Assembly (NCBI RefSeq): GCF_001642575.1
Contig: NZ_LXNG01000022.1
Location: forward strand, 1 to 64,000
Origin: Xanthomonas floridensis
GTDB taxonomy: Bacteria; Pseudomonadota; Gammaproteobacteria; Xanthomonadales; Xanthomonadaceae
DNA: 64,000 nt
Direction of reading: 5' to 3'
The notes under the pieces were generated by a model. The model searched no databases, was not told the origin of the DNA, and saw only the letters and a program-made list of their open reading frames with translations. The translations under genes were made by a program, and so were the position numbers. Of this stretch, positions 1 through 9,408 are shown one piece after another (positions within the stretch are counted from its first letter, which is position 1; the number at the start of each line of letters is the position of its first letter).

Positions 1-96
1 GGTGTGCCTGTAGCAGGGGCAACACCGCGCACATGCGCCGGAAACGGCCAAAAACCGCAGGCCTGAGCGTCATTGGCGCGACCGATGCGGCTTACC

Positions 97-1251
97 TCAT
101 CCTCCGATGGCGTTGATCAGACCATCCCTAACCGGCATCTGAGAATCTTTCGACCATCCAAAGAAAGCTCGTAACTTCTGTAAGGCTTCATCCATGGGGT
201 CGCCTTGATCCAGGAGTTGATGCAGGCGAACGACTGCGCATGTATGGCGAAGGTCGTGCGGCGTCACGGAAATCTTGCCCGTTCGATCCTTCAGCTCTTG
301 AATGACATGAGGTTGCAGATGGCCTGATATTTTCAAGAATATCTTTGTCAAAGACTCTGTGGATAACGGACTATTTTGTTGAGTGTTGAGCAAGAACGCA
401 TGGTTTGGCCTTCCTCTGTGGTTTTCCACATAGGTCTGGATGAGACCGGACATCGTGCTACTCAAAGGCAACTGCCGTATGGAGTTTGCAGTCTTGATAC
501 TCGGTCGCGAGTATCTCGAGTCGTCTTCGTCCGCATACTTGCCTTTTTGCACGTTCAACCAGTAGCGCGGGCGTTGTTGTCTTTCATCGAAACCACTCTT
601 AACCACGTCTGCCGTGAGAAGAAGAACTTCGCCTCGGCGCAGGCCTTGGTGGAGCATCAGGAGAAATGCGACGAACGCCAGCCATCGGGTATGCGTTCGT
701 AAAAAAGGATTGCTAGAGGAGGAGGGATCCAGCATTTCGTATAACGCTTCCACCACGCTGGCCGGTAGCGAGCGTAGCTGGCTCATCTGTCTCGATTTTT
801 GTACGTGAAGTTGTCCATACAGATGCGACAGCCTATGCAGCCGACCCTCAATCTGTTTTAGACGATCCGTTGGGAGAGTTGACTTCGACAGCCAAGTAAC
901 CACGGAGCGCACAAAGCAAAATCCAGTTCTCCAGCGCAATTCGTCAGTCTAGCTGACAAATGCTTGGTTGCGAATCGAGACAAACCAAGACTCAAGGATC
1001 TCCGCGAGTCGGACGTCATCCAGACCAGCCAACGCATCGTCCAATGCGGAGGCTCCAAACATCCGATCTGCATGCTTGTAGAGGTTTTCGACGTGACGGA
1101 GTCTCTTGATCCGGCTTGAGTCAGCGAGGTCAGAGCTCGTCATCAAGTCCCAGACGGCAGCCCAATAACGAGGCAGCTTGTGCTCGTCATCAATGATCAA
1201 TGCACCGTGAAGCGAGCTGGGGACTTGCGGGTCACGTAGGAAAGCAAGCAT
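97..1251 (-). pseudogene. Degenerate tyrosine recombinase (phage-type integrase)
   Basis: The gene reads as two fragments in one frame: 949-1251 (100 codons) and 97-948, separated by an in-frame TAG at 949-951. The second fragment has the tyrosine-recombinase catalytic set: Arg I in GLRRGE, a beta-strand Lys in SIKTANSIRQ, HDLRHT (His/Arg) and a Trp in FFGWSKDSQMP at the second His/Trp position. The nucleophilic Tyr expected just after this motif is absent, because the protein ends in VRDGLINAIGG. Both the amber codon and the lost C-terminus argue that it is inactive. It lies 108 bp from the dif-like site and reads away from it, as expected of an integrase at the edge of a decayed integrated element. 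The N-terminal core-binding region may also be truncated. The family call is firm; the subfamily is unknown. Confidence 0.8.
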
Positions 1252-1359
1252 TAGGAGAGCTCGTTGAGAACAACATGATTAGTACCATCTATCACGCTGG
1301 TGTTGCGGTCTGGGCTGACTTCCAGGCTCTCTCTACGCAACAGGCTCCATAGTACCATG

Positions 1360-1387
1360 AGTTCGCATAATGTATATTATGTCAAAT
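1360..1387. other. dif: dif-like XerC/XerD recombination site
   Basis: The 28 bp divide as a XerC-type arm AGTTCGCATAA (9 of 11 match E. coli dif), a central region TGTATA (6 of 6) and a XerD-type arm TTATGTCAAAT (10 of 11). The middle is the perfect inverted repeat CATAAT-GTAT-ATTATG. As I recall, filamentous Xanthomonas phages such as Cf1c/Cf1t and phi-Lf integrate by XerCD at sites sharing a 15-base core; the same 15 bases occur at 1362-1376. The biased direction of GGGNAGGG octamers across the window supports this being the chromosome-dimer-resolution site. It could alternatively be an attachment-site copy left by an element integrated at dif. Confidence 0.85.
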
Positions 1388-2029
1388 GCGGCTAGGGTTA
1401 TGCCCAGACACTTCGCCCAACGACCGTCCCACATACGCCCACGTCGGCGAGCGGTACCAGTTGCAGACACCGATCTCTCGTGCTGCCTGCAGCCATTGCA
1501 CGCCGTCTTCCAGTGCATCGGCTGCCAGCGTGTATCTGCCGTTGGCCAGATCGCTTTCGAACTGTTGGGCGAATTCGCTCATCGATGGCGCCAGCAGCAA
1601 GGCGACAGCATGCTCGCTGTCGAGAAACACAATTTGCCCAGGAGTACCACCAACCCCTGGAATCAGATCGACACACAGGCGGCAACGGGCAAAATCAGTC
1701 CCGATGACAATGCGCTGCTTGTGCATCGTCATCACCGGCCGAACTCCCTTGTCCGCAAAGCGCGCTGCGACGGGATCGGTGTTCTGATCGCGCGTCACGG
1801 CATCCAGCACTTCATCCACGCTCATCAATGAAAGTGCGCGCGCAAAGTTGGCCGTTGCATCAGGGTCCAGCCCGGCGCTTTCGCGGTACAGCGCTGCCAG
1901 GTCCGCGGGCACTGGTTGGCCAAGCGCCGATTCCAGGGCGGCAAGTTGTGCTTTGCTGGCCGGTGGCAGCAGCGCCTTGGCGATGTCGGGCGCTATGCGC
2001 CGTAACTGTGCGCGAATCCCTTCAAGCAT
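1382..2029 (-). CDS. SMI1/KNR4 (SUKH) family protein
   Basis: This 215-aa protein begins MLEGIRAQL. Its N-terminal half (LAALESALGQPVPADLAAL, YRESAG) and the GVGGTPGQIVFLD segment are typical of the SUKH/SMI1-KNR4 fold. Members of this superfamily often serve as immunity proteins for polymorphic toxins, but standalone regulatory or unknown roles are also common, and no toxin gene is adjacent. The frame is open to 2101; the internal ATG at 2029 is preferred because the homology-like region starts there and a purine-rich stretch (GGAACGGGG) precedes it. Its TGA at 1382-1384 lies within the XerD arm of the dif-like site, so dif recombination would change what follows this gene. Confidence 0.6.
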   Translation of the reverse strand: MLEGIRAQLRRIAPDIAKALLPPASKAQLAALESALGQPVPADLAALYRESAGLDPDATANFARALSLMSVDEVLDAVTRDQNTDPVAARFADKGVRPVMTMHKQRIVIGTDFARCRLCVDLIPGVGGTPGQIVFLDSEHAVALLLAPSMSEFAQQFESDLANGRYTLAADALEDGVQWLQAAREIGVCNWYRSPTWAYVGRSLGEVSGHNPSRI

Positions 2030-2253
2030 CGCAGTGCACCCCGTTCCTTCAATGGCCCACGAGTGTAACGCGCGTGTATTGGCTAGCGAGGCCGGGCTCA
2101 ATCGGTGCAGTCATCGCCTTTCATTGAAGCTGCTGAGACCAGCCAACCGTTATTGATTCGGCGGGCATGCGGCACACGTTAAGCGCATGAATCGGCAGCG
2201 AGAACTCGGGCAATGCACGTCGCAACTACCCTGCCCCATGGACGTTGTCCTAT

Positions 2254-3129
2254 CTACGCATCCAGCACCAGGGCCGCATCTGGATACCGCGCGCACATGA
2301 AATCGACGAAGGCGCGCACCTTCGGTGCAGCCAACCGTCTGGAGGTATGCAAGACCCAAAGCGATGGCTCCATGCCCGGGAATGTTCCCCATTGCACCAA
2401 CGCGCCGCGTGCAAGTTGAGCGCCTGCAATCGACTGTGGAATCAGCGCCACGCCGGCGCCGGCAACGACTGCGTCGCGCACCATCAATAGCGAGGAGAAC
2501 CGAAGCTTCGGTATGGGCTCGAGCAGCAGGCGGCCGCCGTCGAGCGACCAGGTGGTCGGCTGGAAATTCGTGGTCACCACAGCGGGCACCTGTGTCACTG
2601 CACCAGCGGGCGGTATCGCGATGCTTGGTGCTGCCACGACAACCAGCCGATCCTTCGCGAAGCATCTGCCGACCAGGCGGCTATCCGGATCGGGATTGAT
2701 CCGGATGGCCGCATCGAACTGCTCGTCGACCAGGTCGACGATGCGGTCTTCGGCCACTACTTCCAGCGTGATCTCCGGATAGGCGGCACAGAACTCGGCA
2801 CCCAGCTGCCCCATCGCCAGTTGCGAAAACAGGACGGGCGCCGCCACGCGCAACCTGCCGCGCGGCGTGGACAGTCCCTCGCGTGCAGCGGTCATCGCCT
2901 CGGCCACTTCGTTCAACGGTGCTTCGGTGCGATCCATCAGCAGTTGCCCGGCTTCGGTCAGTCTGAGCCCACGTGCGCTGCGCTCCACAAGTCGCACGCC
3001 GAGTTGTTCCTCAAGCTCGGCGAGACGGCGCGACAACGTCGCCTTCGACCGACCACTGGCACGGCTGGCCTTGCCCAGGCCCTGGTTTGCGGCGACCAGC
3101 GAAAAATCGATCAGGGCATTCAGATCCAT
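2254..3129 (-). CDS. LysR family transcriptional regulator
   Basis: This 291-aa protein has an N-terminal winged helix-turn-helix (about residues 10-60, with SKATLSRRLAELEEQLG as the recognition region and RLVERSARGLRLTEAG as the wing). A LysR substrate-binding domain follows from about residue 90. Length and architecture are standard for the family. It is transcribed away from the NmrA-like oxidoreductase gene across a 160-bp gap (3130-3289), the classical arrangement in which a LysR regulator controls its divergent neighbour. The effector and exact operator cannot be told from the sequence. Confidence 0.9.
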   Translation of the reverse strand: MDLNALIDFSLVAANQGLGKASRASGRSKATLSRRLAELEEQLGVRLVERSARGLRLTEAGQLLMDRTEAPLNEVAEAMTAAREGLSTPRGRLRVAAPVLFSQLAMGQLGAEFCAAYPEITLEVVAEDRIVDLVDEQFDAAIRINPDPDSRLVGRCFAKDRLVVVAAPSIAIPPAGAVTQVPAVVTTNFQPTTWSLDGGRLLLEPIPKLRFSSLLMVRDAVVAGAGVALIPQSIAGAQLARGALVQWGTFPGMEPSLWVLHTSRRLAAPKVRAFVDFMCARYPDAALVLDA

Positions 3130-3289
3130 GGTGTTTTACATTTGAAACCAGGTGTATGAATTCTGGAGTCTTCGTATCGGATTCGCAACGGCATACAGTC
3201 TGTTCACCGCAACGCCAACGCGATGCGCCGGCAACACCCCAGCAGCGCATCCGCACTGTTCGCCCTTCATCCACCGCAGGAGATTCACC

Positions 3290-4159
3290 ATGAGCATTCT
3301 CGTTATCGGTGCCACCGGCACCGTCGGTTCGTTGGTCACCCAAGGCCTGGCCACTGCAGGTGCACAGGTCAAGGCGCTGGTTCGCCAGCCGGGCAAACGC
3401 AACTTCCCCAAGAGTGTCACCGAGGTCGTCGCCGACCTGACCGATGTGGGCTCGATGCGCGCGGCACTGGCATCGGTACGCACCCTGTTCCTGTTGAACG
3501 CCGTTACCCCCGACGAAGTGACGCAGGCGTTGATCGCCTTGAATCTGGCCCAGGAAGCCGGAATCGAGCGCATCGTGTATCTGTCGGTGATCCATGCCGA
3601 CAAGTACACCAACGTGCCCCACTTCACCGGCAAGCACACTGTCGAACGCATGATCGAAAGCCTGGATATTCCGGCCACGATTTTGCGTCCTGCCTACTTC
3701 ATGCAGAACGACACCCTGATCCGGCAGACCATCCAGGACTACGGCATCTATCCGATGCCGATCGGCGCAGCAGGTGTGGCCATGATCGATGCCCGCGATA
3801 TCGCAGACATCGCCGTAGCCGAGTTGCTGCGACGCGACCGCGCAACCGGCACACTGCCGCGCCTCACGCTCGACCTGGTTGGTCCGCAAGCCATCACGGG
3901 TGCGTCTGCGGCGCAGATGTGGAGCGCGGTCCTCGGGCGCGAGATCGCCTACGCCGGTGACGATGTGGCCGCGTTCGAAGCGCAGATGGCGGCATACAGC
4001 CCCTCATGGCTGGCCTACGACCTGCGCCTGATGCTGGCCGGCATCCAGACCATCGGCATGCGGGCGGATGACGGCGCCACACAGACCCTGGAAGCCATCC
4101 TGGGTCGCCCGCTGCGGACCTACGAGCACTTCGTTCGCGAAGCCATCGCAATCGCTTGA
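3290..4159 (+). CDS. NmrA-like NAD(P)H-binding oxidoreductase
   Basis: This 289-aa protein starts MSILVIGATGTVGS, with the GATGxxG dinucleotide motif at residues 7-13, then an atypical short-chain dehydrogenase/NmrA fold (VVADLTDVGSMRAAL, VYLSVIHADKYTNVPHF). Members act as quinone or NAD(P)-dependent reductases or as redox sensors; the substrate here is unknown. The start at 3290 is chosen because AGGAG lies 8 bases upstream and the Rossmann motif begins immediately after it; the frame is open further upstream to 3152 but that extension has no family character. It is probably regulated by the divergent LysR protein. Confidence 0.85.
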   Translation: MSILVIGATGTVGSLVTQGLATAGAQVKALVRQPGKRNFPKSVTEVVADLTDVGSMRAALASVRTLFLLNAVTPDEVTQALIALNLAQEAGIERIVYLSVIHADKYTNVPHFTGKHTVERMIESLDIPATILRPAYFMQNDTLIRQTIQDYGIYPMPIGAAGVAMIDARDIADIAVAELLRRDRATGTLPRLTLDLVGPQAITGASAAQMWSAVLGREIAYAGDDVAAFEAQMAAYSPSWLAYDLRLMLAGIQTIGMRADDGATQTLEAILGRPLRTYEHFVREAIAIA

Positions 4160-4304
4160 GTGTGGTTTGCGCAGCACGTGCGGGCGTCCCGCGCGTGCTG
4201 CGCCGCGATGATCGCTTCGTTCATTCCGACCGTTGGAATTCCTGTATCGACATCATCGGCCTGCGTTGACTGACCAGGCAGCACAGAGCAAAGGCCGCCA
4301 GGCG

Positions 4305-5048
4305 TCAGAGCATTGCGTAAGACAGCAGGCTCAATACCAGTAGATGCCCCACGTAGTAAAAATAGAATGCCCGGCGCGAGCGCGGAACCGGTATGCGCAC
4401 TTTCGCAAGTAACAGCAATGGCAGCGCCAGCAATCCCCAAGGGGTCTCGTTGACCAAGCACAGCAGCGCCACCGGCAGCACTATCAGCACCAGCGCCAGT
4501 ACCACCCTGGACAGGCGCCACTGCCATGGGTTACGCCAGAACACCCACGCGCCCAGTACGATCGCCAGCCCACTCCATCGATAGTCGACCGCCGCTGGCG
4601 CCAGGAGCGCGCATAAAGCAAAGAAGACCCAGCGGCCGCGCTCGATCGCCAGAATGCAGACCGCTGCCAATGCAAAAGCCAGCAGAACGTTAAGCGGAAA
4701 CACGCGTTGAAATGCGATAGCTGCAACCGGCGTGGCGATAAGACCCCAGAGAAACAGCCGCTTCACGGACTTCTCGACATCCGCCTTGGGCTGGGCAAGG
4801 TTATAGGCGAGCACCAGCGCAAACAGCGGGAATGCCACCCGCCCTAGTTCTGTAACGACTGGAACGTATCCAATCGCAAGAATCTTCAAGACGTGATCGC
4901 CTGTCATGAAGGCGGCAGCTAGCCACTTCAGGAATTCGCGCCCACCACTGGTCACCGTTGCATCTCGCCTTGTGGGTCGGATGCCCGCTGTTTTCTGCCG
5001 GTCTTTCCAGGAAGCAGGCGCCAATTCACTCGGCGGCGTCGCCGGCAT
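4305..5048 (-). CDS. TraX family integral membrane protein
   Basis: This 247-aa protein has about seven hydrophobic segments from residue 40 onward and the TraX-type opening FMTGDHVLKILAIGY (Asp-His near the first membrane helix). The TraX of F plasmid N-acetylates pilin; chromosomal homologues are widespread putative acyltransferases of unknown substrate. The first 35 residues are polar and lack family character, so a GTG at about 4955 is an alternative start. It lies 29 bp downstream of the proline/alanine-rich membrane protein gene and is probably cotranscribed with it and nfuA. Confidence 0.75.
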   Translation of the reverse strand: MPATPPSELAPASWKDRQKTAGIRPTRRDATVTSGGREFLKWLAAAFMTGDHVLKILAIGYVPVVTELGRVAFPLFALVLAYNLAQPKADVEKSVKRLFLWGLIATPVAAIAFQRVFPLNVLLAFALAAVCILAIERGRWVFFALCALLAPAAVDYRWSGLAIVLGAWVFWRNPWQWRLSRVVLALVLIVLPVALLCLVNETPWGLLALPLLLLAKVRIPVPRSRRAFYFYYVGHLLVLSLLSYAML

Positions 5049-5077
5049 TGGTCACTGAGCCGCAGGATCATTCGCCA

Positions 5078-6943
5078 TCACCGCACCGCTCCGTTGTCTT
5101 CCTGCAACTCGCGCTTGAACGGCACATCCGGCGGCGGCCTGGCAGTGGCCGGTTGGTCGTTGAGGTTGGGGTCACTGAGACCGCAGCCGCCACCAAATTG
5201 CAGCAGCGACACCACGCAGCTGATCTTGGTCGTGGTGCCTGGAATCGGAATCTCGATCTTCTTCAGTCCGCGGCGCACCCATTCCTGCAACAGCGACTGG
5301 TTCGGCATCCAGTACTTGTCCAGTGAGGTCGGCGTGTAGCCATACGGCGGCCGCTTGAGCCAGGTGCCGCCCTGGGCGATCTGGTCGCGGGTCCAGGTGT
5401 CGGTCTCGCTGCCCGGCGGCCCACGATCGCCCGCGCCGCTGCCGGTCTCGCCGCTGCCGGCCACCCGCACACTGCCGTCGCTGTTGAAGACGCCATCGCG
5501 TTGGCCGTTCGCGCCGCTGCTGTCGCCGCGCCGGCTGCGCTCGGATTTACTCCAATCGTCGGCATTGGCCGCGACATCCCAGCCGCCGCTACGGTCGGCC
5601 GCTTGCGGGCCGGCCTTGCTGCTGGCAGCAGGCGTGGCAGCGGAAGAGGCTGCCGCCGTGTCAGCTTGCGCAGGTGTGGCCGCTTTGGCCTGCGCGGTTT
5701 GTGGGGCCGAACTGGCTGGCGAAGGCTGCGCAGCAGCCGGGCTCGCCGTCGCCGACGAAGTCGCCGGCTTGGCCGGTGCCGGTTGAGCTGGCGGCGCGGG
5801 CGGTACCGGAGTGGGTTCTGGCACGCTGGGCAGTTCGGTGGCACGCACCGCAACCTCGGGCATGCGCACGCTGGGCGCGAGCTCGCGCGGCCGGATCGCT
5901 GGCGCGCTGAGCTGGGGTTGGTCGGGCACCACGATCTCGCGCTCGCGCACCGCCGGCGCCGGCGCAGCACGCACCGCCACCGAAGGCGCCGGGCGCTGCA
6001 GCTCGCGCAGTGCCGGCCGCTCGGCCACGGTCTGGATGTCGCGCTGACGCACCTCGATCTGCGGTGCCGACGGCGCCACGGGGCGTGGCGCCACGGTGAT
6101 GCTCGGCGGTGGCGGCACCACGAAATCGGTCGTGGCAATCGGTGTTTCGGTCACCTGCAACGGCGATTCGATCGTGACTGGTGGCACCTGCACCGTCACT
6201 TGCGGCACCTCAGGTGCCACCGGTTCGCTGGCAGTAGCGACCGCCGGTCCGGGTGCGGTATCCGCCGCCTGCGCTGTGCTGGCGGACTCAGTGGGTTCGG
6301 TTGCCTGCGGCGGCACCGAGGGTGGTGGCGTGGCGTCGGCAGGATTCCCGCTTGCTGCGCTGGCGTTCTGCGCCGTGGCAGCCTCGCCGGCAGCAGGCGG
6401 CGAGGCTGCGGACGGTTCCCCTTGCCCGCCCCCCTGCTCGGCCGCGCCATCGCCGATGAACGTCATCCGCACTCGCGACTCCTCGCCTTGGGTGGTCTCC
6501 TCCGGCGCCCAGCGCACGGCGACCACCCAGATCAGCAAAGCGATAAAGCCGATGTGGATCAGCAAGCTGCCCAGCAAGGCGAGCCAGTGCTGCGTGCGCT
6601 GATCGCGCGGGCGTGGGTCCCAGTGTTGCCACCACAGGCTGCGGAACGCCTGAAACGGCGTCAGCAGCCGCGCAGCGCCAGTGCCATCCGCAGCCGATGG
6701 ACGCGCCAGCAGCACGTCCATCACGTGGTCATCGTTGAATGGCGCCGCTGCATCGCCACGGCTGCGCATCCAGATCGCCCAGCCGTATGGCAGCCCGGTG
6801 CGCCGATCCAGAATGAGCTTGGCCGGCATGCGCGCGCGCAGTGCCTGCAGCAGATCGGCAGCCGTTGTCACCGGTGGTGCGGAATCAGGCCGCGCTGTCG
6901 CGCGGAATGTACGGGGCGTCGCCGGTGGCGTGATCGGTCGCAT
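5078..6943 (-). CDS. Pro/Ala-rich single-span membrane protein, TonB-like layout
   Basis: This protein is up to 621 aa: a cytoplasmic N-terminal part (about 1-118), one membrane segment ([19 protein letters not shown], about 125-145), a long periplasmic low-complexity tract rich in Pro, Ala, Val, Thr and Gln (about 165-480), and a compact C-terminal part with [16 protein letters not shown]. This resembles TonB/TolA-type energy transducers in layout, but I see no clear TonB C-terminal domain. Xanthomonas genomes carry proteins annotated 'transmembrane repetitive protein' of this kind. The listed ATG overlaps the 3' end of nfuA by 59 bp; a GTG near 6871, just after the nfuA stop, is an alternative start. 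Function unknown. Confidence 0.7.
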   Translation of the reverse strand: MRPITPPATPRTFRATARPDSAPPVTTAADLLQALRARMPAKLILDRRTGLPYGWAIWMRSRGDAAAPFNDDHVMDVLLARPSAADGTGAARLLTPFQAFRSLWWQHWDPRPRDQRTQHWLALLGSLLIHIGFIALLIWVVAVRWAPEETTQGEESRVRMTFIGDGAAEQGGGQGEPSAASPPAAGEAATAQNASAASGNPADATPPPSVPPQATEPTESASTAQAADTAPGPAVATASEPVAPEVPQVTVQVPPVTIESPLQVTETPIATTDFVVPPPPSITVAPRPVAPSAPQIEVRQRDIQTVAERPALRELQRPAPSVAVRAAPAPAVREREIVVPDQPQLSAPAIRPRELAPSVRMPEVAVRATELPSVPEPTPVPPAPPAQPAPAKPATSSATASPAAAQPSPASSAPQTAQAKAATPAQADTAAASSAATPAASSKAGPQAADRSGGWDVAANADDWSKSERSRRGDSSGANGQRDGVFNSDGSVRVAGSGETGSGAGDRGPPGSETDTWTRDQIAQGGTWLKRPPYGYTPTSLDKYWMPNQSLLQEWVRRGLKKIEIPIPGTTTKISCVVSLLQFGGGCGLSDPNLNDQPATARPPPDVPFKRELQEDNGAVR

Positions 6944-7484
6944 CGCGCACCGCGGTCACCCCGGGCACGCGTCCCATCAAGGTTTTCTCAATGCCCTGCT
7001 TGAGCGTGACATCGGCCATGCCACAGCCATGGCAACCGCCGCCGAAGCGCAGCAGCACCACGCCATCGGCAGAGACTTCCTGCACTGCCACGCGACCACC
7101 GTGTGAGGCGAGCTGCGGGTTGACCTCGTTCTCGACCACCCAGCGCACGCGCTCCACCATCGACGCCGATTCGGCCGGCGCCTCGCCCTTGATCTTGGGC
7201 GCCTTGATGGTCAGTTGCTGGTTGCCGGTGGATTGGGTGACGTAGTCGATCTCGGCACCATCCACCCACGGGACGCTGGCGGCGACCACATATAAGGTGA
7301 AGCCGTCGCAATCGATCGCCCACTCATCGCCGGCGAGATCGGCCGGCTCTGCGAACTCGAGCCTGGCATCGGCACGCGGGGTCCCCGGGTCCACCGCGCT
7401 CAGGCGTACGCCCATGCCGGGCACGCCCTCGCGTTCGATGAGCTTGCGGAAATAGGTCTGGGCTTTGTCGGATATCTGGATCAT
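6885..7484 (-). CDS. nfuA: Fe-S biogenesis protein NfuA
   Basis: This 199-aa protein has an N-terminal degenerate A-type scaffold domain (about 1-95, lacking the A-type cysteines) and a C-terminal Nfu domain (about 105-185) with the cluster-binding CxxC at Cys151 and Cys154 ([15 protein letters not shown]). NfuA carries and delivers [4Fe-4S] clusters to apoproteins, especially under oxidative stress or iron limitation. The start at 7484 is supported by the family N-terminus [12 protein letters not shown]; the upstream open frame is not conserved-looking. It is divergent from phhB across 88 bp. Confidence 0.95.
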   Translation of the reverse strand: MIQISDKAQTYFRKLIEREGVPGMGVRLSAVDPGTPRADARLEFAEPADLAGDEWAIDCDGFTLYVVAASVPWVDGAEIDYVTQSTGNQQLTIKAPKIKGEAPAESASMVERVRWVVENEVNPQLASHGGRVAVQEVSADGVVLLRFGGGCHGCGMADVTLKQGIEKTLMGRVPGVTAVRDATDHATGDAPYIPRDSAA

Positions 7485-7572
7485 GCGGGTTATTCTAGCG
7501 CTCAATGCGCCCTCGCTCATGGAACACCGTGATCCTGGCGGGGCGCCGTCCGCCCACCCCTGCGAGACCGCC

Positions 7573-7929
7573 ATGACCGATCTGATCCCCCTGGAGCAGG
7601 CCCACTGCCTCCCGCGCAAGGGCAGCGACCACAAACTGGGCGAAGCGCGCCTGGCCGAACTGCTGCCGCAGGTACCCGGCTGGGAGCTGGCCGAGGCCGG
7701 TACCGCGATCACGCGGACGTTCCGGTTTGCCGACTATTACCGCACCCTGGCCTTCTTGAATGCGCTGGCCTGGATCGCCCACCGCGAAGACCACCATCCG
7801 GACCTGGGCGTGCACTACGACCGGGTCGTGGTGCGCTATTCCACCCACGACGTGGGCGGGTTGAGCGAAAACGACTTCATCTGCGCCGCGAAGGCCGCGC
7901 AACTCTACGATCAGGGAGTCACTGCATGA
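7573..7929 (+). CDS. phhB: Pterin-4a-carbinolamine dehydratase
   Basis: This 118-aa protein has the PCD/DCoH signature [19 protein letters not shown], including the paired catalytic histidines, and [14 protein letters not shown]. It dehydrates 4a-hydroxytetrahydrobiopterin in the recycling of the pterin cofactor used by phenylalanine hydroxylase. No phhA is present in the window. In Xanthomonas the pterin dehydratase has also been linked to melanin-like pigment and PABA-related metabolism. The start ATG at 7573 gives the family length; the frame is open to 7465. Its stop overlaps the next gene's start by ATGA. Confidence 0.9.
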   Translation: MTDLIPLEQAHCLPRKGSDHKLGEARLAELLPQVPGWELAEAGTAITRTFRFADYYRTLAFLNALAWIAHREDHHPDLGVHYDRVVVRYSTHDVGGLSENDFICAAKAAQLYDQGVTA

Positions 7930-8348
7930 ATATGTCTCGCGCCGCCCTCGCCGGCCTGGCCCTGGCGGCCGGCCTGACCGGCTGCGGCAAGTCCCCGCAG
8001 CAGCCGGCAGCGCCCACGGTGGCCCCCACCGAGCTGGCCGCGCTGAAGACTCCGCCTCCGGAATACGCGCCCGAACTGGCATGCGCCGGCGTCGGCGGGA
8101 CCAGCGTGCTGCGCGTGGTAATCGGAACCGAGGGCAAGCCCACCGATGTATCGGTGACTCAGAGCAGCGGCCAGCCAGTGCTGGACGAGGCTGCGTTGAA
8201 GCGCGTGCGCGAATGGCAGTTCAAGCCCGCCACGCGCAATGGGCAGGCGGTGCCGCAAACCATCCAGGTGCCGGTCGCCTTCAAGCCGCCGGTACCACGG
8301 CCGGACGAATGCTTCGCCATCGAGGAGCGGGCCCGGCGCGGCGGTTGA
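7926..8348 (+). CDS. TonB-family lipoprotein (TonB C-terminal domain)
   Basis: This 140-aa protein has a signal peptide ending in lipobox LTGC (Cys at about residue 20), then a short linker and a TonB C-terminal fold ([48 protein letters not shown]). Unlike classical TonB it has a lipid anchor in place of a cytoplasmic-membrane helix and no proline-rich span, so it is unlikely to transduce proton-motive force directly. It overlaps phhB by 4 bp (ATGA), implying translational coupling. Two further Cys (in LACAG and DECF) could form a disulfide. Role unknown. Confidence 0.8.
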   Translation: MNMSRAALAGLALAAGLTGCGKSPQQPAAPTVAPTELAALKTPPPEYAPELACAGVGGTSVLRVVIGTEGKPTDVSVTQSSGQPVLDEAALKRVREWQFKPATRNGQAVPQTIQVPVAFKPPVPRPDECFAIEERARRGG

Positions 8349-8589
8349 GCACGGCCGCTGCCGGGGCGGCGGGACTGTGATGTGCAAGGCGGGCCGAGGT
8401 GCCCGCCATTGCATTTCATTGCATGACGACACACCCGTCGCCGTGCATCGCCGCGAGTATCGGCTTCAGTGAGCGCCGGCGGCACCACGCGTTCGTCATT
8501 GCGGCATTGCCATCCTGCAACGCCGCTGGGCGAGTGCGTGATGCATTTGCCACAGGACCAGGCTCCATTCCACGAGGTCGTCCCATCGC

Positions 8590-9408
8590 ATGCTTGAGGT
8601 GTCGTCACACAACGTCTGGATCGCGCTGGCGGTCACCCTGGCCGCGGGCCTGGCTACTGGCCTGGGCAGCCTCATGGTGGTGTTTGCCAAGAAGCCCAAC
8701 CCGCGCCTGCTCGCATTCGGGCTGGCATTTGCCGGCGGCGCGATGGTGTACGTGTCGTTGTCCGAGATCCTCAACAAGTCGATCGCGGCGTTTTCCAATG
8801 CCTACAACGACAAACTGGGTTTCACCTTCGGCACGCTGACCTTCCTGGCGGGCATGGTGCTGATCATGGTGATCGACCGCTTGGTGCCCAACCCGCACCA
8901 GAGCCTGTCCACCGACGATCCACAGTTTCGCGACGACAACCGCGCCTACATCCGGCGCGTCGGGCTGATGACCGCGATCGCGATCACCGCGCACAATTTT
9001 CCCGAAGGTCTGGCAACCTTCTTCGCCACTTTGGAAAGCCCTGCCGTCGGCATGCCGCTGGCGTTCGCCATTGCCATCCACAACATTCCCGAAGGCATCG
9101 CGATCGCTGTGCCGGTGTATTTTGCCACCCGCAACAAGTTCTATGCCTTCGGTGCCAGCCTGTTGAGCGGACTGGCCGAACCGATCGGTGCTGGCATCGG
9201 CTATCTGGCGCTGGCGGACGTGCTGTCCGAAGCGGTGTTCGGCACGGTGTTCGGGCTGATCTCCGGGGTGATGGTGTTCCTGGCGCTGGACGAACTGCTA
9301 CCGGCCGCCAAGCGCTATGCAAAAGGTCACGAGACCGTGTATGGCCTGGTGTCGGGCATGGGCACGCTTGCCATCAGCCTGGTGTTGTTCCGCTTTGCCG
9401 CGCCTTGA
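8590..9408 (+). CDS. zupT: ZIP-family metal transporter ZupT
   Basis: This 272-aa inner-membrane protein has about eight membrane segments and the two ZIP metal-site signatures HNFPEGLATF and HNIPEGIAIAV. ZupT imports Zn(II) and other divalent metals with broad specificity. Length and motif spacing match the family; the N-terminus MLEVSSHNVWIALAVTLAAGLATGLG is typical. It stands alone; the 241 bp upstream hold no gene I can support. Confidence 0.93.
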   Translation: MLEVSSHNVWIALAVTLAAGLATGLGSLMVVFAKKPNPRLLAFGLAFAGGAMVYVSLSEILNKSIAAFSNAYNDKLGFTFGTLTFLAGMVLIMVIDRLVPNPHQSLSTDDPQFRDDNRAYIRRVGLMTAIAITAHNFPEGLATFFATLESPAVGMPLAFAIAIHNIPEGIAIAVPVYFATRNKFYAFGASLLSGLAEPIGAGIGYLALADVLSEAVFGTVFGLISGVMVFLALDELLPAAKRYAKGHETVYGLVSGMGTLAISLVLFRFAAP

